Shown in pieces: positions 45,935 to 58,390 of a DNA stretch of 64,000 bases. The position numbers and the translations under genes were made by a program. Position 1 is the stretch's first letter. The number at the start of each line of letters is the position of its first letter. This DNA comes from Vitellaria paradoxa (lineage: Eukaryota > Streptophyta > Magnoliopsida > Ericales > Sapotaceae). Under the pieces are notes generated by a model, which was not told where the DNA came from, did not search any database, and saw nothing but the letters and a program-made list of their open reading frames with translations. Location: the NCBI GenBank assembly GCA_019916065.1, contig CM034242.1, forward strand, positions 8,056,453 to 8,120,452, written 5' to 3'.

Positions 45935-48900
45935 TCAGTTGGGAAGCATCTTCACAGTGGAGTTTCCCCAGCCCATATTCGAATACATGGGCATGCTATG
46001 AACGGGTTGGCTAGCATTATTATTGTAAGGTACTGCCGAGCACCTGTTGAAAGGACTGTTGTTACCATTCTCATCAGATGACTCACTCGAGGGGCCTTGT
46101 GATGGAGGACTTGCTGCTGCAATTGGTACCCCAAAATTCAACATATTGGGTGCTGGTACTGGTACTGGAGCAGTATCAGATTTTGATTTTTTCCCATCTG
46201 CAATGAAGCTGCCCACAATAACCTGGCAGTTCATAAAACATGGTTCAGACTTGTGAGATCATATAACCTTATGGTAAACATAACCCAAGATGGAAATGAA
46301 TGGAGAAGAGGATTCGTGTAGCCGACCCCAACTAATTTTGGATTAAGACTTTGTTGGCTTGAGTTGTGGATTGTTGGTTATTCCTCCAATAATGATGGGA
46401 CAGCCGATGGTCACAGATTTTTATTTTTCATTATTGCTTGTTTAATGATGTGTGTCCATTAAGATTCTTCCTCCATGTGTATAAAGGAGAGGTTGAAAAG
46501 TAGAGCAAAGGACCAAAAAAAAAAAAAAAAAAAAGAAAAAATCTGAGAGGAAAGGTTGTGGGTATCTGTATTTTGGGTTGGCTAAGAATATTCTCCTCAT
46601 AATGGAACAGACAAAAGCGGACGTAAGCCCGACGTAAGCCGAACCACTATAAATCTCGGTGTTCTCTCTCTTGTTCTTGCGTGTTTTAATTCTGAAATTC
46701 TCAAAAGATGTTGGAATCCACTTGGTAAATCATCGTGTCCACCATTATGTGTTCCCAAAATGCATTATCCAGTATGTCTACATTCTGTTTGATGCACATA
46801 ATAGTAGTGTCTACTTCGTAAGAGCATGAGAAATGAAAAACAAATGATGTGAAAAACCAAAAATGGCTAATAGAACCGAGACCTGTACTGGTGTAGCTGC
46901 CATTAGCATTCCAGCAACTCCACCACCTAAAACTCGTCCATCTGATCCTGCCAAGGACACACTCAGACCACCTGTTCTGCTGCGGCTGCCATTACTTTCT
47001 GACAGCAAGAAGGAACCAGATAAAGAGATTATTTCAAATCGGCCCTGCAAATAAATTATCAATGTCATGCATAAACCAAGAGAGAGAGACATTATTCTTT
47101 AGGTGATAAACAAATAAAACACAGGAAAAACAAATTCAATTCTATTAGTTAAAAGTATGTTCACAGACAATAGAGCTAACAACAGTTAGCAGAGGATTGC
47201 AAATCAAATATTTGGATGTAAACTGATGAGACATGAGGTGCCTTTCAAAATACGATGCAGCAATTTCTACAGGGAAGTAAGTTTTACAAAAGTATATCAA
47301 ATAAAAAGAGGATCAGAACCATGGTTCAAAGGCGCAGTTGAAATCACCGTATCGGCCCAAAAAATTTTGATGAGATCATAGCATGGTATCGGGTGATATG
47401 CAACACTTATAGCATGAGAACGAACTAGTTTTGTGTCTTCCTCCATTATTGATAAACTATATATGGTCAATATAATCCGCATACAGATACAATTCTACTT
47501 AATAATGAACATTACAAACTTATATTAGTCTCCATAATTATACAACTTAATATATTAGTCTCAGCTATTTAATTAATACAATTCACAATACATTAGTCAC
47601 AATAATTATTATAATTTAATAATTTGATTTGTAAAAAATATTACAATTCAATTTAATAATTAATATTACAAACTTATATTTTCATAATTTATTTCATCAA
47701 AAATAATTATAAAATTATCGAATAATGGTTAACATCAATGGCTTGAAAGTCATTATAAAAAAAAAAAAAAAAGCTCACAGTTTGTTTTTTTGTTTGTTTT
47801 TTTTCCCCGGGGGGGGGGGGGGATTCAATAGTAGTTTAAATATTAAATATTAAATACAGGAAAAGGAAAAAAATAAAAGAAAAATAAATAGAATAAGAAC
47901 TACCCAGCGGGAGAGGCAAAGACTTCAGACAACAATCAGCGGTGGGAGAATTCGAACAAAGGGGAAAGGTCACCGTGCCAGGAAGGATGCCGCGACAATC
48001 CAACAGAGGCGAGGCGGCAGCAGCCACTAGCTACGACTGGACTGCTGGAGTCTGACAAAACTGCTGGAGAAAACTAGCAAACATCGATGATGACGCAAAG
48101 GTCCAGATCTGAGTTACAAAGGTTAGGTCTCTCTCGCGCTGCCTCAAATCTAAAATTATTTGGGTCAAATGCCCTTCTTCCCCCGTTTTATATACATCTC
48201 GCTACTATATCATAAGTATTGCTGAGATATTACCATGATTTCTCCACGGCACTCCTATTTGTTGTATGTATGTACATAAAATACAGTTGTATCAAGCATA
48301 CTCATTTATTACTTCTTTGTTTACTAAACCACCATTAACTGCCATGGTATTCTAGATTCCTCTCGAACATTGGGAAGTCCGATGATGAACATCCATGATT
48401 GAGAAAGTATGTGGCTCGATCCTAATCATCCATCTCCCACACAATCTGATGGCCTGTACTGAAAGCATCCAAATGGTCCGCATCCCAAACTATCCAATCG
48501 TCCATAGTATGTATATTGTGTACATATCTTCTCCTCTGACCTATTATTCCCCTCCTCTCTCCTTTGTAACTTAGCTCCAGTGACTCCATTAATGACTTCT
48601 TTATAACTTTTGAGTATATAACAATAACTCATCACCCGATCGGTTGAGGTTCCAAAATTGCACAAATCAATCAATTCGCAGAAGCAGCTAGAACATGGCT
48701 CGTTGTCATCTCTAGCGCGCTTGCCTTCGTCGTCACCATCTCTTCTGATGGTATTCAAGAGCTCGACTTCGACTCATAGCACAGCAGACACTCTAACTAT
48801 TTGAGTCTTTGGTCAGGTATTTTAAATACTAAAGTTCAATTTTTGGTATTACTTTTTTATTTAATTTATTTGTAAATATATATATATATATATATATGGG

Positions 48901-51900
48901 TAGTGACCACTAACTTTTTTTAATGAATTATATTTAAGGAGTTCTGTAAATATTATTTTTTAATGAATCAGATTTAAGGTGACTAGTTCCTACGATATAA
49001 GTAGTTACTAATGTTTAAAAAAACAGTTGCTAAACATTTGTTCATGTAATAGATCCATTCTACAAGTTATACTTCTAAAATTTTTTCATTAATATTTTTT
49101 GAATTTTTTTAAGCTAAAAATTGCCCATCATTGTGTATTGTCCAATATCACGACTGCATCCAAAATTAAAGAACTGAGATGGTCGCCACAACTGCAACTT
49201 CAAACCTTGAGTTAGGTTGCGCTTGGTATAGGGTTAAAAATTAAGAGGTGAAATTTTACAGGGTAGCATTTATACCCTTTTTAACCCCGTATAAAACGCA
49301 CCCAGCAATACCATCAAACAATTCATGTACGAAAGCCAACAGAACACCTATTCATTTGATGAATAGAAGAAAACACTGCACTAAATCCATCAGTGTTTTT
49401 ACATTTTTTTAGTGGTTAAAGATCATCAAATCCTACAAATAGAAGTGAAGATAGGTGCAGAGAGGTGATCCACTACAACAGCAGCATAAGTTCACCAAAA
49501 ACCCCATTTTTAGGAAAAGGTATCCACCATAAATACTAATCACAAGCCATAAACCATAAGAAGCCATAAACCATAAGAACTTGTAACACATTAGAACAAA
49601 TAACAAGCAAACTTGCCTCTGCTGTCTTGGGATATCTACTGCATATCATAAGTAAAATGGGAATGGGGATCTGAATCACTTAGCTTAGTTCAAGTGAGCC
49701 ACAATTCTTGGCACCTTTCTCCACATACCATAGAAGTACGAACAAAGAGTGGCTGAAAGGCGATAGGAACATCATAAATGCAATAGTGCTATTTAGAAAA
49801 CCTTATTCTCTATATTTTGAAATAAATTTAGTTGTCAACAGAGATGCCCACAAAACCTTCATAAAAAAATTCACTGCAACAACATGCTTCTAGCTTCATC
49901 TATGGATATGCGTTATACTGGAGACAGACAAAATGAATACATTCAACATTCTTAATATTAGCAAATGACCAAATGAATATGCTACAATGGTATGGGTCCC
50001 ATACAAACCTCATATGTCACAGTGCCACCAGACATTGCTGGTTGACGAAGGGTGACATTGCAGATGGCACCATTTGCAGAAAGTATACAAATAGTGCGTG
50101 GTCCCTGCTGTGAGAAAGCCATGACCTTTGATGCTATGTCCTGAAAAACATAATGGCAAACAGAAAACTTAAGTTTAATTATGATCAAACGGACCTTATC
50201 TTTGGTGCATGTCCATTTCTCTGCCTTGTGTACATGTGGATGCTTCTTAGGGACAGATCTTATCAATTCTCTAGGTCCAAATAATGCTAAATCTAATCTT
50301 ATATCATTCAGAGGTGGGCTAGTGTTTCTAAGAAATCTTTTTGGGGCCTATAAATTCAAACTTTTTCTTACTGTAAAAGAAAAGTATACTTACTATGTAT
50401 CTATGTATATATATTACGCACGCGCATTTGTGTGTGTGAGAGAGAGAGAGAGAGATTGATTTCAAAAAATTAAAGTTTTCCACCATCAAATCACATAAAA
50501 ATGTAGGTTATAGGCTCTTACTCTCATAGTATCAACTTATGAAGCACATACACTTCAAAATATGTTTTGTATACATATTCAACATATATCAGATATACAT
50601 ACTCCTCGGATACACCAAAAGAAGTGTCAAATATTCCACTAGCATATCCAATTATTGTCATTTGTCATTCAAATATATGATTTAAGACAAGCCTACATTT
50701 AAGTGAGCGACACACTTCGAATCATAAAATCTTCTATCTTATATTTTGTTATGTTTTATATGTTCAACCATGTGATAAATTATAGAATTAGTTTTTTTGT
50801 AAATACTATATTCATATATATAACTAATATAACAATATTAAAAATTATAATTTTCCTGTCGTATCCTCATATTCTCAATTTAAAATTGTCACATTTGTGC
50901 CCATACTTGTATTGATTCTGCAACCCGTAACCATATTTGTATCCGTCCTTCTTATGTGTCAACATTTAATTCATTAATGAGTAGACAAGGAAAACACTTA
51001 TCTAAACTATATATTTAATAAATATTTTTTTATTACACATGATGAATGCACATATGGAATTACCAACCTTATTAAATGAGAATTAACCACCATCCGTGAG
51101 TTAGAATATCAAGATTCAACGCTATTATTTACATAATGCTTCTCAGCGTAAATAAATAGCAACCACATTGACTTCATCCAAACGAAAAGAGAATTTTATT
51201 TGTTTTCTTAGTTTCGGAAAAAAATACAGACTACTTCAATTTAATTATTTAATGAATTTGTAAATCAAACACTTAGCTGCTAAATGCTTACCACGGACAG
51301 ATCAGCTTAAATTTAGATAATTTTGCAAAAATTACACCTCCTTTGATTAGCACGGTATCTTAATTGCAGCATCTAACCACAAGGCATTAACTTGATACTA
51401 ATGAATCCAACAAACATTGCAGTAATTGTTCATGGCATAATTTTTACCACTCAAGATGTACCCATTTATGAAATTCTATATGATAATTTGCATTACCTCT
51501 CCTGCTTTGACCAATATCACATGCGGTGTAAAACCAACGCCAAATGATCCTGGCCACCAAAGTAGATACTAATAAAGTGCTTGACAAATTAAACATCAAA
51601 TAACTACATAGGCCACCATAATTTATCACACCGAATTCAATAATGTATTAAAAAAAAAAAAAAACCTACCCAAAGCATCCAATTGTCTTTTTCCCGACCC
51701 AGGCGGCCTCCCTCTACGCTTGCCTGGAGGGTCTGAAGACGGAGTCCCCCCGCCGCCAGAATCCCCGTGACCCGCGGCTGAAGAGGAGAAGGGGGTAATG
51801 GCGGCAGGGGAAGGGGAAGGGGAAGGTGCCAGTCCCAGAGCAATGTTGCCATCAGGAGAGTACTTCCTCGGCCGCCCCCTCTTCTTCCTCGCAGGCTCAA

Positions 51901-52180
51901 TCGTAAAACCGGCAGTCCTTAGCCCGGAAGACTGCGATCCGTCCCCGTATTGCGAGTTAAGAGAGTCCATCGGCTTCGACGCAGAGGAAACCACCGAACT
52001 GAAGGGAAACCCAGGGTTTTGCATCATGTTGGCAGTGGCGGCGGCGGCGGAATTCGGACTGATCATGGACGGCGCAGAGCTGTTGTTGAGTAAGTTGTGA
52101 GCGTATGAGTTCGGTGGCCCGACCATCATACCCGGCGCCGGTTGTGGTTGAGGTGCTACCGGCGATTCCCTTGAATCCAT
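45935..52180 (-). CDS. AHL13: AT-hook motif nuclear-localized protein, clade B, AHL13-like (five exons)
   Basis: Exons on the minus strand: 52180-51670, 51549-51497, 50140-50009, 47044-46883 and 46222-45935. All introns are GT-AG and all phases join, giving 381 residues from MDSRESPVAP to KMLPN. Two AT-hooks: KKRGRPRKY at 99-107 and KRRGRPPGSGK at 154-164. The PPC domain runs about 175-296: GFTPHVILVKAGE, DIASKVMAFSQQGPRTICIL, GRFEII at 233-238, GGLSVSLAGSDGRVLGG, then VQVIVGSFIADG. The tail contains ANMLNFG-like NMLNFGVP and SQGPSSESSDEN, which with SPDGNIALGLAP and KRQLDALG points to AHL13. Clade B proteins are nuclear, bind AT-rich DNA and oligomerise with other AHLs; AHL13 has been tied to jasmonate and immune responses. 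Introns 3 (2964 bp) and 4 carry transposon debris. GA/CT runs at 52284-52316 fall in the probable 5' leader. Confidence 0.95.
46291..46366 (+). mobile_element. Au-type SINE 3' fragment in intron 4
   Basis: The segment contains GTGTAGCCGACCCCAACTAA followed by TTTTGGATTAAGACTTTGTT, the conserved 3' end of plant Au SINEs (GTAGCCGACCCCAA...TTGGGATTAAGGC). The 5' tRNA-like part is not visible, so it is a truncated copy. It lies antisense to the AHL13-like gene. Confidence 0.7.
46480..46720 (+). mobile_element. probable Copia LTR remnant in intron 4
   Basis: GCGGACGTAAGCCCGACGTA, GCCGAACCACTATAAATCTC and GGTGTTCTCTCTCTTGTTC occur in order, as in the 3' half of many plant Copia LTRs ('GTGGACGTAGG...GCCGAACCACGTAAATCTTG'). 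No paired LTR, PBS or duplication was found. Limits approximate. Confidence 0.5.
47820..48780. other. GC-balanced block inside AHL13-like intron 3
   Basis: This ~950-bp stretch differs in composition from the AT-rich intron around it, is bordered on the left by an A-run, C4 and G13 tract (47760-47821), and contains several short open frames, including a plus-strand piece at about 48678-48779 reading AEAARTWLVVISSALAFVVT (hydrophobic, ends in TAG). None is a known protein. It could be an inserted element or captured DNA; ends could not be paired. Confidence 0.35.
49214..49302. mobile_element. 90-bp MITE remnant in AHL13-like intron 3
   Basis: GGTTGCGCTTGGTATAGGGT and the complement of the right end, GGGTGCGTTTTATACGGGGT, are paired over about 25 bp and almost fill the element, so it would fold into a hairpin. 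No coding. Confidence 0.6.
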
Positions 52181-53795
52181 TGCACAGATAGACAGAGAAC
52201 AAGCCACAAGAAAGAATTTTTTGAAAATGCAGCTCGGTTTCAGAGATTGTTACCCACTCGAAACCTAGTAACCTACTACTTACACAGAGAGAGAGACCGA
52301 GAGAGAGAGAGAGAAATTAAAAACTGGAATGATAAGCGGAGCCCAAAATTAACAAAGCCAAAATGGTTTAGATTCTAGGGTTTTAATTCTTACTTTTGAG
52401 TGCATGTGTGTGCGCCTGTGCTTGTATACAACCAGTTACCCCGTACGTTTCCTAGGCTTGGGGAAAAGCTGAGACACGTCATCTCCACGTCAGAGTGGCC
52501 CCAATATGGAAAAATATTATTGGGTAATTAGCGGGACATGATCCTATTGTGAGATACTGTAGTCAAATTAGAATAAATTTGGTATTAACTCGTGACAAAT
52601 TTTCATACGGATACAAATATTTAATAAGCATATTAATTATCACATAAAAATTAGCTATTTTTTCTTTGACTAAGGCTCTGTTTTTTTTTTTTTTTTACCG
52701 GGAAATGTAGAAAAATAATTGAGAAAATAAAAATTATAATTTTTGTTTATTGAAACTTTTTAAATTTTGGGAAAAATTCATAAATTTTGAAAAAAAAAAA
52801 AAAAAACTTCTCACAAATTTTCAGCCAAGCTATTTTCCATTAGTAGATATGTCCGTATATTGTTTTTTTTTATTTATCTAAATTATCTCGCAATTTATTT
52901 AAAATTTTGAATTTAAATAAAATTTAATGACTATGTTTAGTAATTCTCTAAGTGAGTTCTCTCTCTCTCTCTTTGTTTATAATTAACCCCTCCAAATTAT
53001 TTGCCGGATTCACACTTTCGAATCTGATTATAATAGTGTTTTTATTTTAAAAAATTGTGAAATCTTTTTATAATGAATCGATATTAAAAATGTTAGACTA
53101 AATTACACTTTCATATCTTGTTTGTTACTTTTTTAATCCTAATTCTCATTTTAGCGCTTATATTTTTAATTGTAACCATTAAACTCTTACAATTTATTAC
53201 AATATGTTAAAATTGTAACATAAATTTTTCCTTAAACGTTTATTTGAGAGTTTCTAATAACTGGTTAGGTAAATACTTTTATTAGTAAAAAGACAATAAT
53301 ATTACGATTATGAGAATAATAAAATATAAAAAAGGAGGAATAGTAAGTGTGATCTTTAAAAAAAAAAAAAGAAATATTTTGTATATTTTCATCGAATTTA
53401 AAAAAAAAAATGGGTAATATGATCAATCCCCTTTACCGTAGTTTCAACAAGAAATAACAGGAAAATCAATCCTCTTTCGAAAACAACACTTTATGGAGTG
53501 CAGTTTGTTGGCAACAAAAAGTCAAAATGAAATTAAAGATGAATCGGACAAACTAGAAAATAAATTGTATTAACTGATGGAAGGAAGTGGTTGAGATAAT
53601 CAAAGCGCGTTAAAAGACGGATACGGCCAAGGAAGCTGTCTTCCTGGGTACCCCACCTCACCTTCCTTTGTTAGTCCCTTTTTGCTCTGGGAGACCCCAT
53701 GAAAGTTCTGTTCGTGTAAAATAGATAGTTGAGCGAGCAAAAGGTCGGGCTGGGTGCTGTTTTGACTCACAACCTGCTTTTCTATAGGAGTCCTC

Positions 53796-53839
<44 letters not shown>

Positions 53840-54366
53840 CGAGAGTGATCGGACTAATTTTCGCACACCTCAACTAATTTTTAAAACTTTCAAATTAACG
53901 GTTAGATAAACCCTCCAGTAATTACAAAAACCCTCGAGCTAGTAATTATTAAGGAACCAATCTAAAATCTTACTAATTAAGTTAACCCTAAAATTTTTCA
54001 TATATCTTGTATATCTTTCACTTGGAAGACTTTGTGTACTATGTTTATAAGAGTTGTCAAAATAAGCAGCATGTGCTCCGTCTTAATAATAAGATTCATA
54101 TATTTAATTTAATAGTTCACATAAGGTATAAGTTCTTCAATTCCCTTTAACTAAATAATGCTAAAATTCTCAATATATAAAAAGATTTTTACTTCATATT
54201 GTCACCACTCTTCATTATTAATAAAAGAGCTCGTGCCTATTTATAAACAACTAAATTCCTTTGAAATCCTAATTTTTACTTGAAAGTCACACTTTCCCTC
54301 ATTAAAATCTTTTATCATCCGTTCAATTCTATTTGGAGGTCTAAATTTTTTTAAAAAAAACTCTAA
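52181..54366. other. upstream flank of AHL13-like gene and intergenic sequence
   Basis: The first ~150 bp contain the probable 5' leader of the minus-strand AHL13-like gene with CT/GA repeats at 52284-52316. ACACGTCATC and CCACGTCAG at 52470-52490 are ACGT-core motifs that could be promoter elements. Further right are A/T runs, a CT run at 52958, a GC-balanced unrecognised patch at 53580-53790 and a TA microsatellite at 53800-53832. No gene seen. Confidence 0.4.
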
Positions 54367-54592
54367 GGTTATGTTTGGAACATGAATTTATAAAGAGAAA
54401 TGAAGAGTAAAGGAAAATGATAAAAATATAAAATGAAACGAAAAAGTTAAATTTATTTTAATTTTTTTATTGAGTTAGATAAACAAAAATAAAATAAACT
54501 AATATTTATCAACAAAAAATTGCACAAATTATAAAATTTATTTTACTTTTATTTTTTCTTTCCCTCTACAGATCCATGTTTCAAACATAACA
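54367..54592. mobile_element. MITE with 'TTATGTTTGGAACATG' ends
   Basis: The left end TTATGTTTGGAACATG and the complement of the right end TTATGTTTGAAACATGG match except for one base. AT-rich 225-bp interior without coding. Target duplication not clear. Confidence 0.65.
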
Positions 54593-54708
54593 TAAAAGTT
54601 CTCAACTTTTTCCAATCAAATTTTATCACTTGTCACTTTTAAATTATTTCAACACCAACTTTTTGTTTCTTTTTTGAATTCTTTTCAAAATTCTAAATGC
54701 TACCATTA

Positions 54709-56076
54709 CATATATATATATATATATATAAAGTAGAGTCTGACAACGTCGCTGAACCATGGAGAACCTAACTTTCGCTACGATTATGACACGTGACACT
54801 TAATTATAACTACCTTGCGCTACATAAAATTTAACTTGCACTATGATTGTGACACGTGTATAGTTGTGACACGTGACACCTAATTGTAGTTATCTTAATT
54901 ATTTTATAAATAAATTAATATTTTACATAATTATTAATTATTTATGATTTTTAATTTTATTCAAAATAGAATGTTCATGAATATCACTTGATATTTATAT
55001 TTAATTTACACTTTTATTTATCATATAACTTCTTATTTTTTATTTTTATTTTTATTTAAAACATATTCTTATTTTTATTTTTTCTATATTTTAATAAATT
55101 ATTATTTAAAATATAATAAATATTATTATTGTTATTAAACTAGATAATGCAAAAAAATATTTATCTTGTTAAATAAAGATTTTAATAATAAATATTATTA
55201 TTATTATTATTAAACAAAAGAACGTGTAAAAATAATTAGCTTGTTAAATGAAAATTTTAATTTACTAATAAGTAACATATCCTTTATTATTTTTATCATT
55301 GGGCAAAATAAGTAATATATCTTAAATAAAATTGTAATATTATTTATTAAAATTATATATATTGCAATATTATTTATTAAAAAAGTATAAAATAATATTA
55401 TAAATTAGAAAATAAAATTGGCAATGGATAAATCAATCTAATTGAAGTACCACTCAAACTTTTTTTGGATTTAAACTTTTAATTCGATCAAAATAGTTTT
55501 CTAATCAGACTAAGATAAGACTTCAAAATGGTATTCCAATGTAAATAGAATATGATTCTCTTAAATACAAAATGTATAAATAAATATAAGGTCTTCTTTT
55601 CTTTCAATTTCTTGGAAACTTTTTACTATAACAAATTTCTCTTCAGCATTGTGATGTACTAAGTACGTACTTAAATTTTAATTTTTTAAAATTTTTATAT
55701 ATAATTGATATGTATTTTGTAAGTTTTTATATATAATTGATATATACATATATATATATTGTAGTAAGAAGAGTAGAAATAATAATTATAAAAATTATTT
55801 AATTGTATGAGTAAGTGTTGTTTTTCTTTAACCATTTTGATTTTTTCTTTTATTTTTTGTTTATTAGAATGTGAATTCAATCGAAATGATACTATTAATG
55901 GTGTCCATATTTTAATTTGTCTTATGTTTATTAGCTATTTGATTGAAGTTGTACAAATAACAATATCTATTACTTTCAAATATATTTTTATAACTTAAAT
56001 GCTTTATCATATGATAATACCCTCAACTTAATAATATAATATGACAAATCCGTACATCACACAGGCCATATCACTA
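54709..56076 (+). mobile_element. Helitron-like element, copy 2
   Basis: It begins in a TA run followed by AAAGTAGAGTCTG and follows the copy at 8154-9795 closely (shared ATGTTCATGAATATCACTTG, CAATGGATAAATCAATCTAA, and the final 'CAAATCCGT' hairpin region), with internal deletions. It ends in CATATCACTAA at 56066-56076. The hairpin is partly decayed. No coding capacity. Confidence 0.65.
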
Positions 56077-56107
<31 letters not shown>

Positions 56108-57982
56108 AGAGTTTGGTAATACTGTTGCACGACGTAGGACCCAACTTGCACTGCAATTATGACACTTGGCACTTAATTATTACTATCTTGTACCACGTAT
56201 GACCTAAATTGCGTTACGATTGTGACACATATATGATTATGACGCGTGGCACCTAATTATAGTTATCTTAATTTTATTCAAACTAAAATGCTAATAGATG
56301 TTACTTAATATTTTTATTTAATCTACACTTCTATTTATCATATAGCTTTTTTGTATTTCTATTTTATTTAAAACATATTCTTATTTTTTTATTTTTTATT
56401 TTAATAAATTATTATTTAAAACATAATAAATATTATTATTGTTATTAAATAAAATAATGAAAAAAAATATTTATCCAGTTAAACAGAGGTTTTAATAATA
56501 TATATTATTATTATTAAATAAAATAATACAAAAATAATTAGCCCGATAAATAAAGAATTTAACTTATGAACATAAATTTATAATTATAACTATCTTATAA
56601 TTTCTTATTTTTTATATTTTATTTATCAAAAATATCAAATTAAAAAACATATCATTTTAAATAAATATATATATATAAAGTAAAGTCTAAAAATGTCGTT
56701 GCGCTACGTAAGACCTAATTCGCTATGACCGTGATATATGACACCGAATTATAATTCTTTTAAAGAATTTTATTTATTATATAAGTCTATTTATAATCAT
56801 TCATGGTATTATAATATAAGTGAGATAGACCTCTCCCATATCCTAACTAATCAAATAATTTTTATTTATTTCATATATTAATTATTTTAAATAATTTTAC
56901 TTATTATAAGAGGAATTCTATTTATTTTATATGTCTTCATATATTATTTAATTTATAGTTGTCCATGGTATTCTAATTCATCTGCTTAATTATTTTAAAC
57001 AATTTTATTTATTATACGAGTCTACTAGTCTAAATTTTTCATATATATTATTTAATTTATAATTAGTTGTTCTAATTTAAGTGGGATAGGACTCTCATAT
57101 ATTCTAATAAATCAAATATTTTTTATTTATTTTATAAATTAATTATTTCAAAATAATAGTATTTTGAAATAAGATATAGCACTTATTTTGTTTAACAATA
57201 ACAATAAATAACAAAGAATAATATCGATAAGAGATTAAAGTCGATCCACATATAATTTATATATATATGATTGTTGGTGATGTCATGATTATGTGTTCTG
57301 CATAATTCTTCCTTTACTCCTCATATTTTTAGTATATTTATTTTTATTAGAATATATTTCTTTAAGTTGAAATTATTTTTTGTTTATGTATTTATTTTTG
57401 GCTTTATTTTTTAATTCCTTTATTCAAATATAAGATCTAATTTTGTTATATATTTTATTCTATTTTTTAACGTAATTTGTTAATATTGATATTTTAATTT
57501 CTATTATATTTTTAATATTGGTAATTTTTTTGTTTTTTTATTGTCTTTTTGTATTGTTTTTTTTTAACAAGTTTCAAGGAAAGTATATTCTTTAGCTTAT
57601 TTTTTAATTTATTCATTTAAATATACAAGGTATGATTTTCTTATAATTTTTATTATATTTTTATTTAATATGATTTTTGATGTATTTTTTAATTTTATTA
57701 TATTTTTTCATTATTGTTAAAATTTTAAAATTTATAAGTTATTCTTTTAATGATTTAATTTTGTGTATACACAATTTATTTGTGTTTTAAAAAATAATAA
57801 TTCTAATTTAAATATGATACTGAATTTTTTTAAATACAATTATAACAATAGATTGTAATACTATGTTTTTATTTTTCTTTAATGTATTATTATTTTTTTC
57901 AGTTTAAACATGTTTAATCTATGTTATATTTTAAAACTATATAATATAAAAAATCTGTAAATCACACGAGCATAATTACTAA
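56077..57982 (+). mobile_element. Helitron-like elements, copies 3 and 4 (tandem, nested)
   Basis: Directly after copy 2's CTAA the sequence restarts with a TA run and AAAGTAGAGTTTGG. At about 56665 another 5' end appears (TATATAAAGTAAAGTCT), followed by the same GCTACGTAAGACC block. The 3' end, at 57952-57982, reads AAATCTGTAAATCACACGAG then ATTACTAA. Thus at least one truncated and one longer copy lie head-to-tail behind copy 2. No Rep/helicase frames. Confidence 0.55.
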
Positions 57983-58099
57983 TGTGTGTATATATATGTG
58001 TGTGCGCGTGCGCCTTGAACATCTCACAAGCAGCAAACACTAATTTGGGAATTGGACTGAATTAAGCTGGGCCCAAAACTAAGGTTCTCGGTTGTTAGA

Positions 58100-58390
58100 G
58101 GGTTCCAGCGGACTGCAGTGAGAGAATCCATTGTAGGGGCTGCAGTGGGTCAATAAATGGTCAGGATGTAATTGTATCAAATCTACTAGTCTTAATTCAA
58201 TGTAATAAAATTAAATTTAAAATAAAAATAAAAGTTAAACAAAATCTGATTGAAAGATCATTAATGAAAAATATAAAAGACACATCATATTAAAATGTAA
58301 TTACATCCTAATCGTTGATTAACCCACTGCAGTCCCTACAGTGGATTATTCCACTGCAGCCCCTACAGTAGATTTTTCTACTACAGCCCA
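58100..58390. mobile_element. Mutator-type MITE, 'CACTGCAG' family, copy 2
   Basis: The left end GGGTTCCAGCGGACTGCAGT is the same as in the element at 33109. The right end has the counterpart GGGACTGCAGTGGGTTAAT (complement) and an extra ~35-bp duplicated block with CACTGCAGCCCCTACAGTAG. The outer right terminus is diverged and the duplication is not visible. Confidence 0.65.

Noticed and set aside
46811..47092. Extending AHL13-like exon 4 to the full open frame
   Set aside because: The AG|GGCCGATTT acceptor at 47044 and the CAG|GTCTCG donor at 46883 give the conserved GRFEII start and correct phase; the rest is intron.
51637..52202. Open frames overlapping exon 1 of the AHL13-like gene
   Set aside because: Alternative frames of a coding exon. 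The exon structure in the AHL frame is supported by splice sites and domain content.
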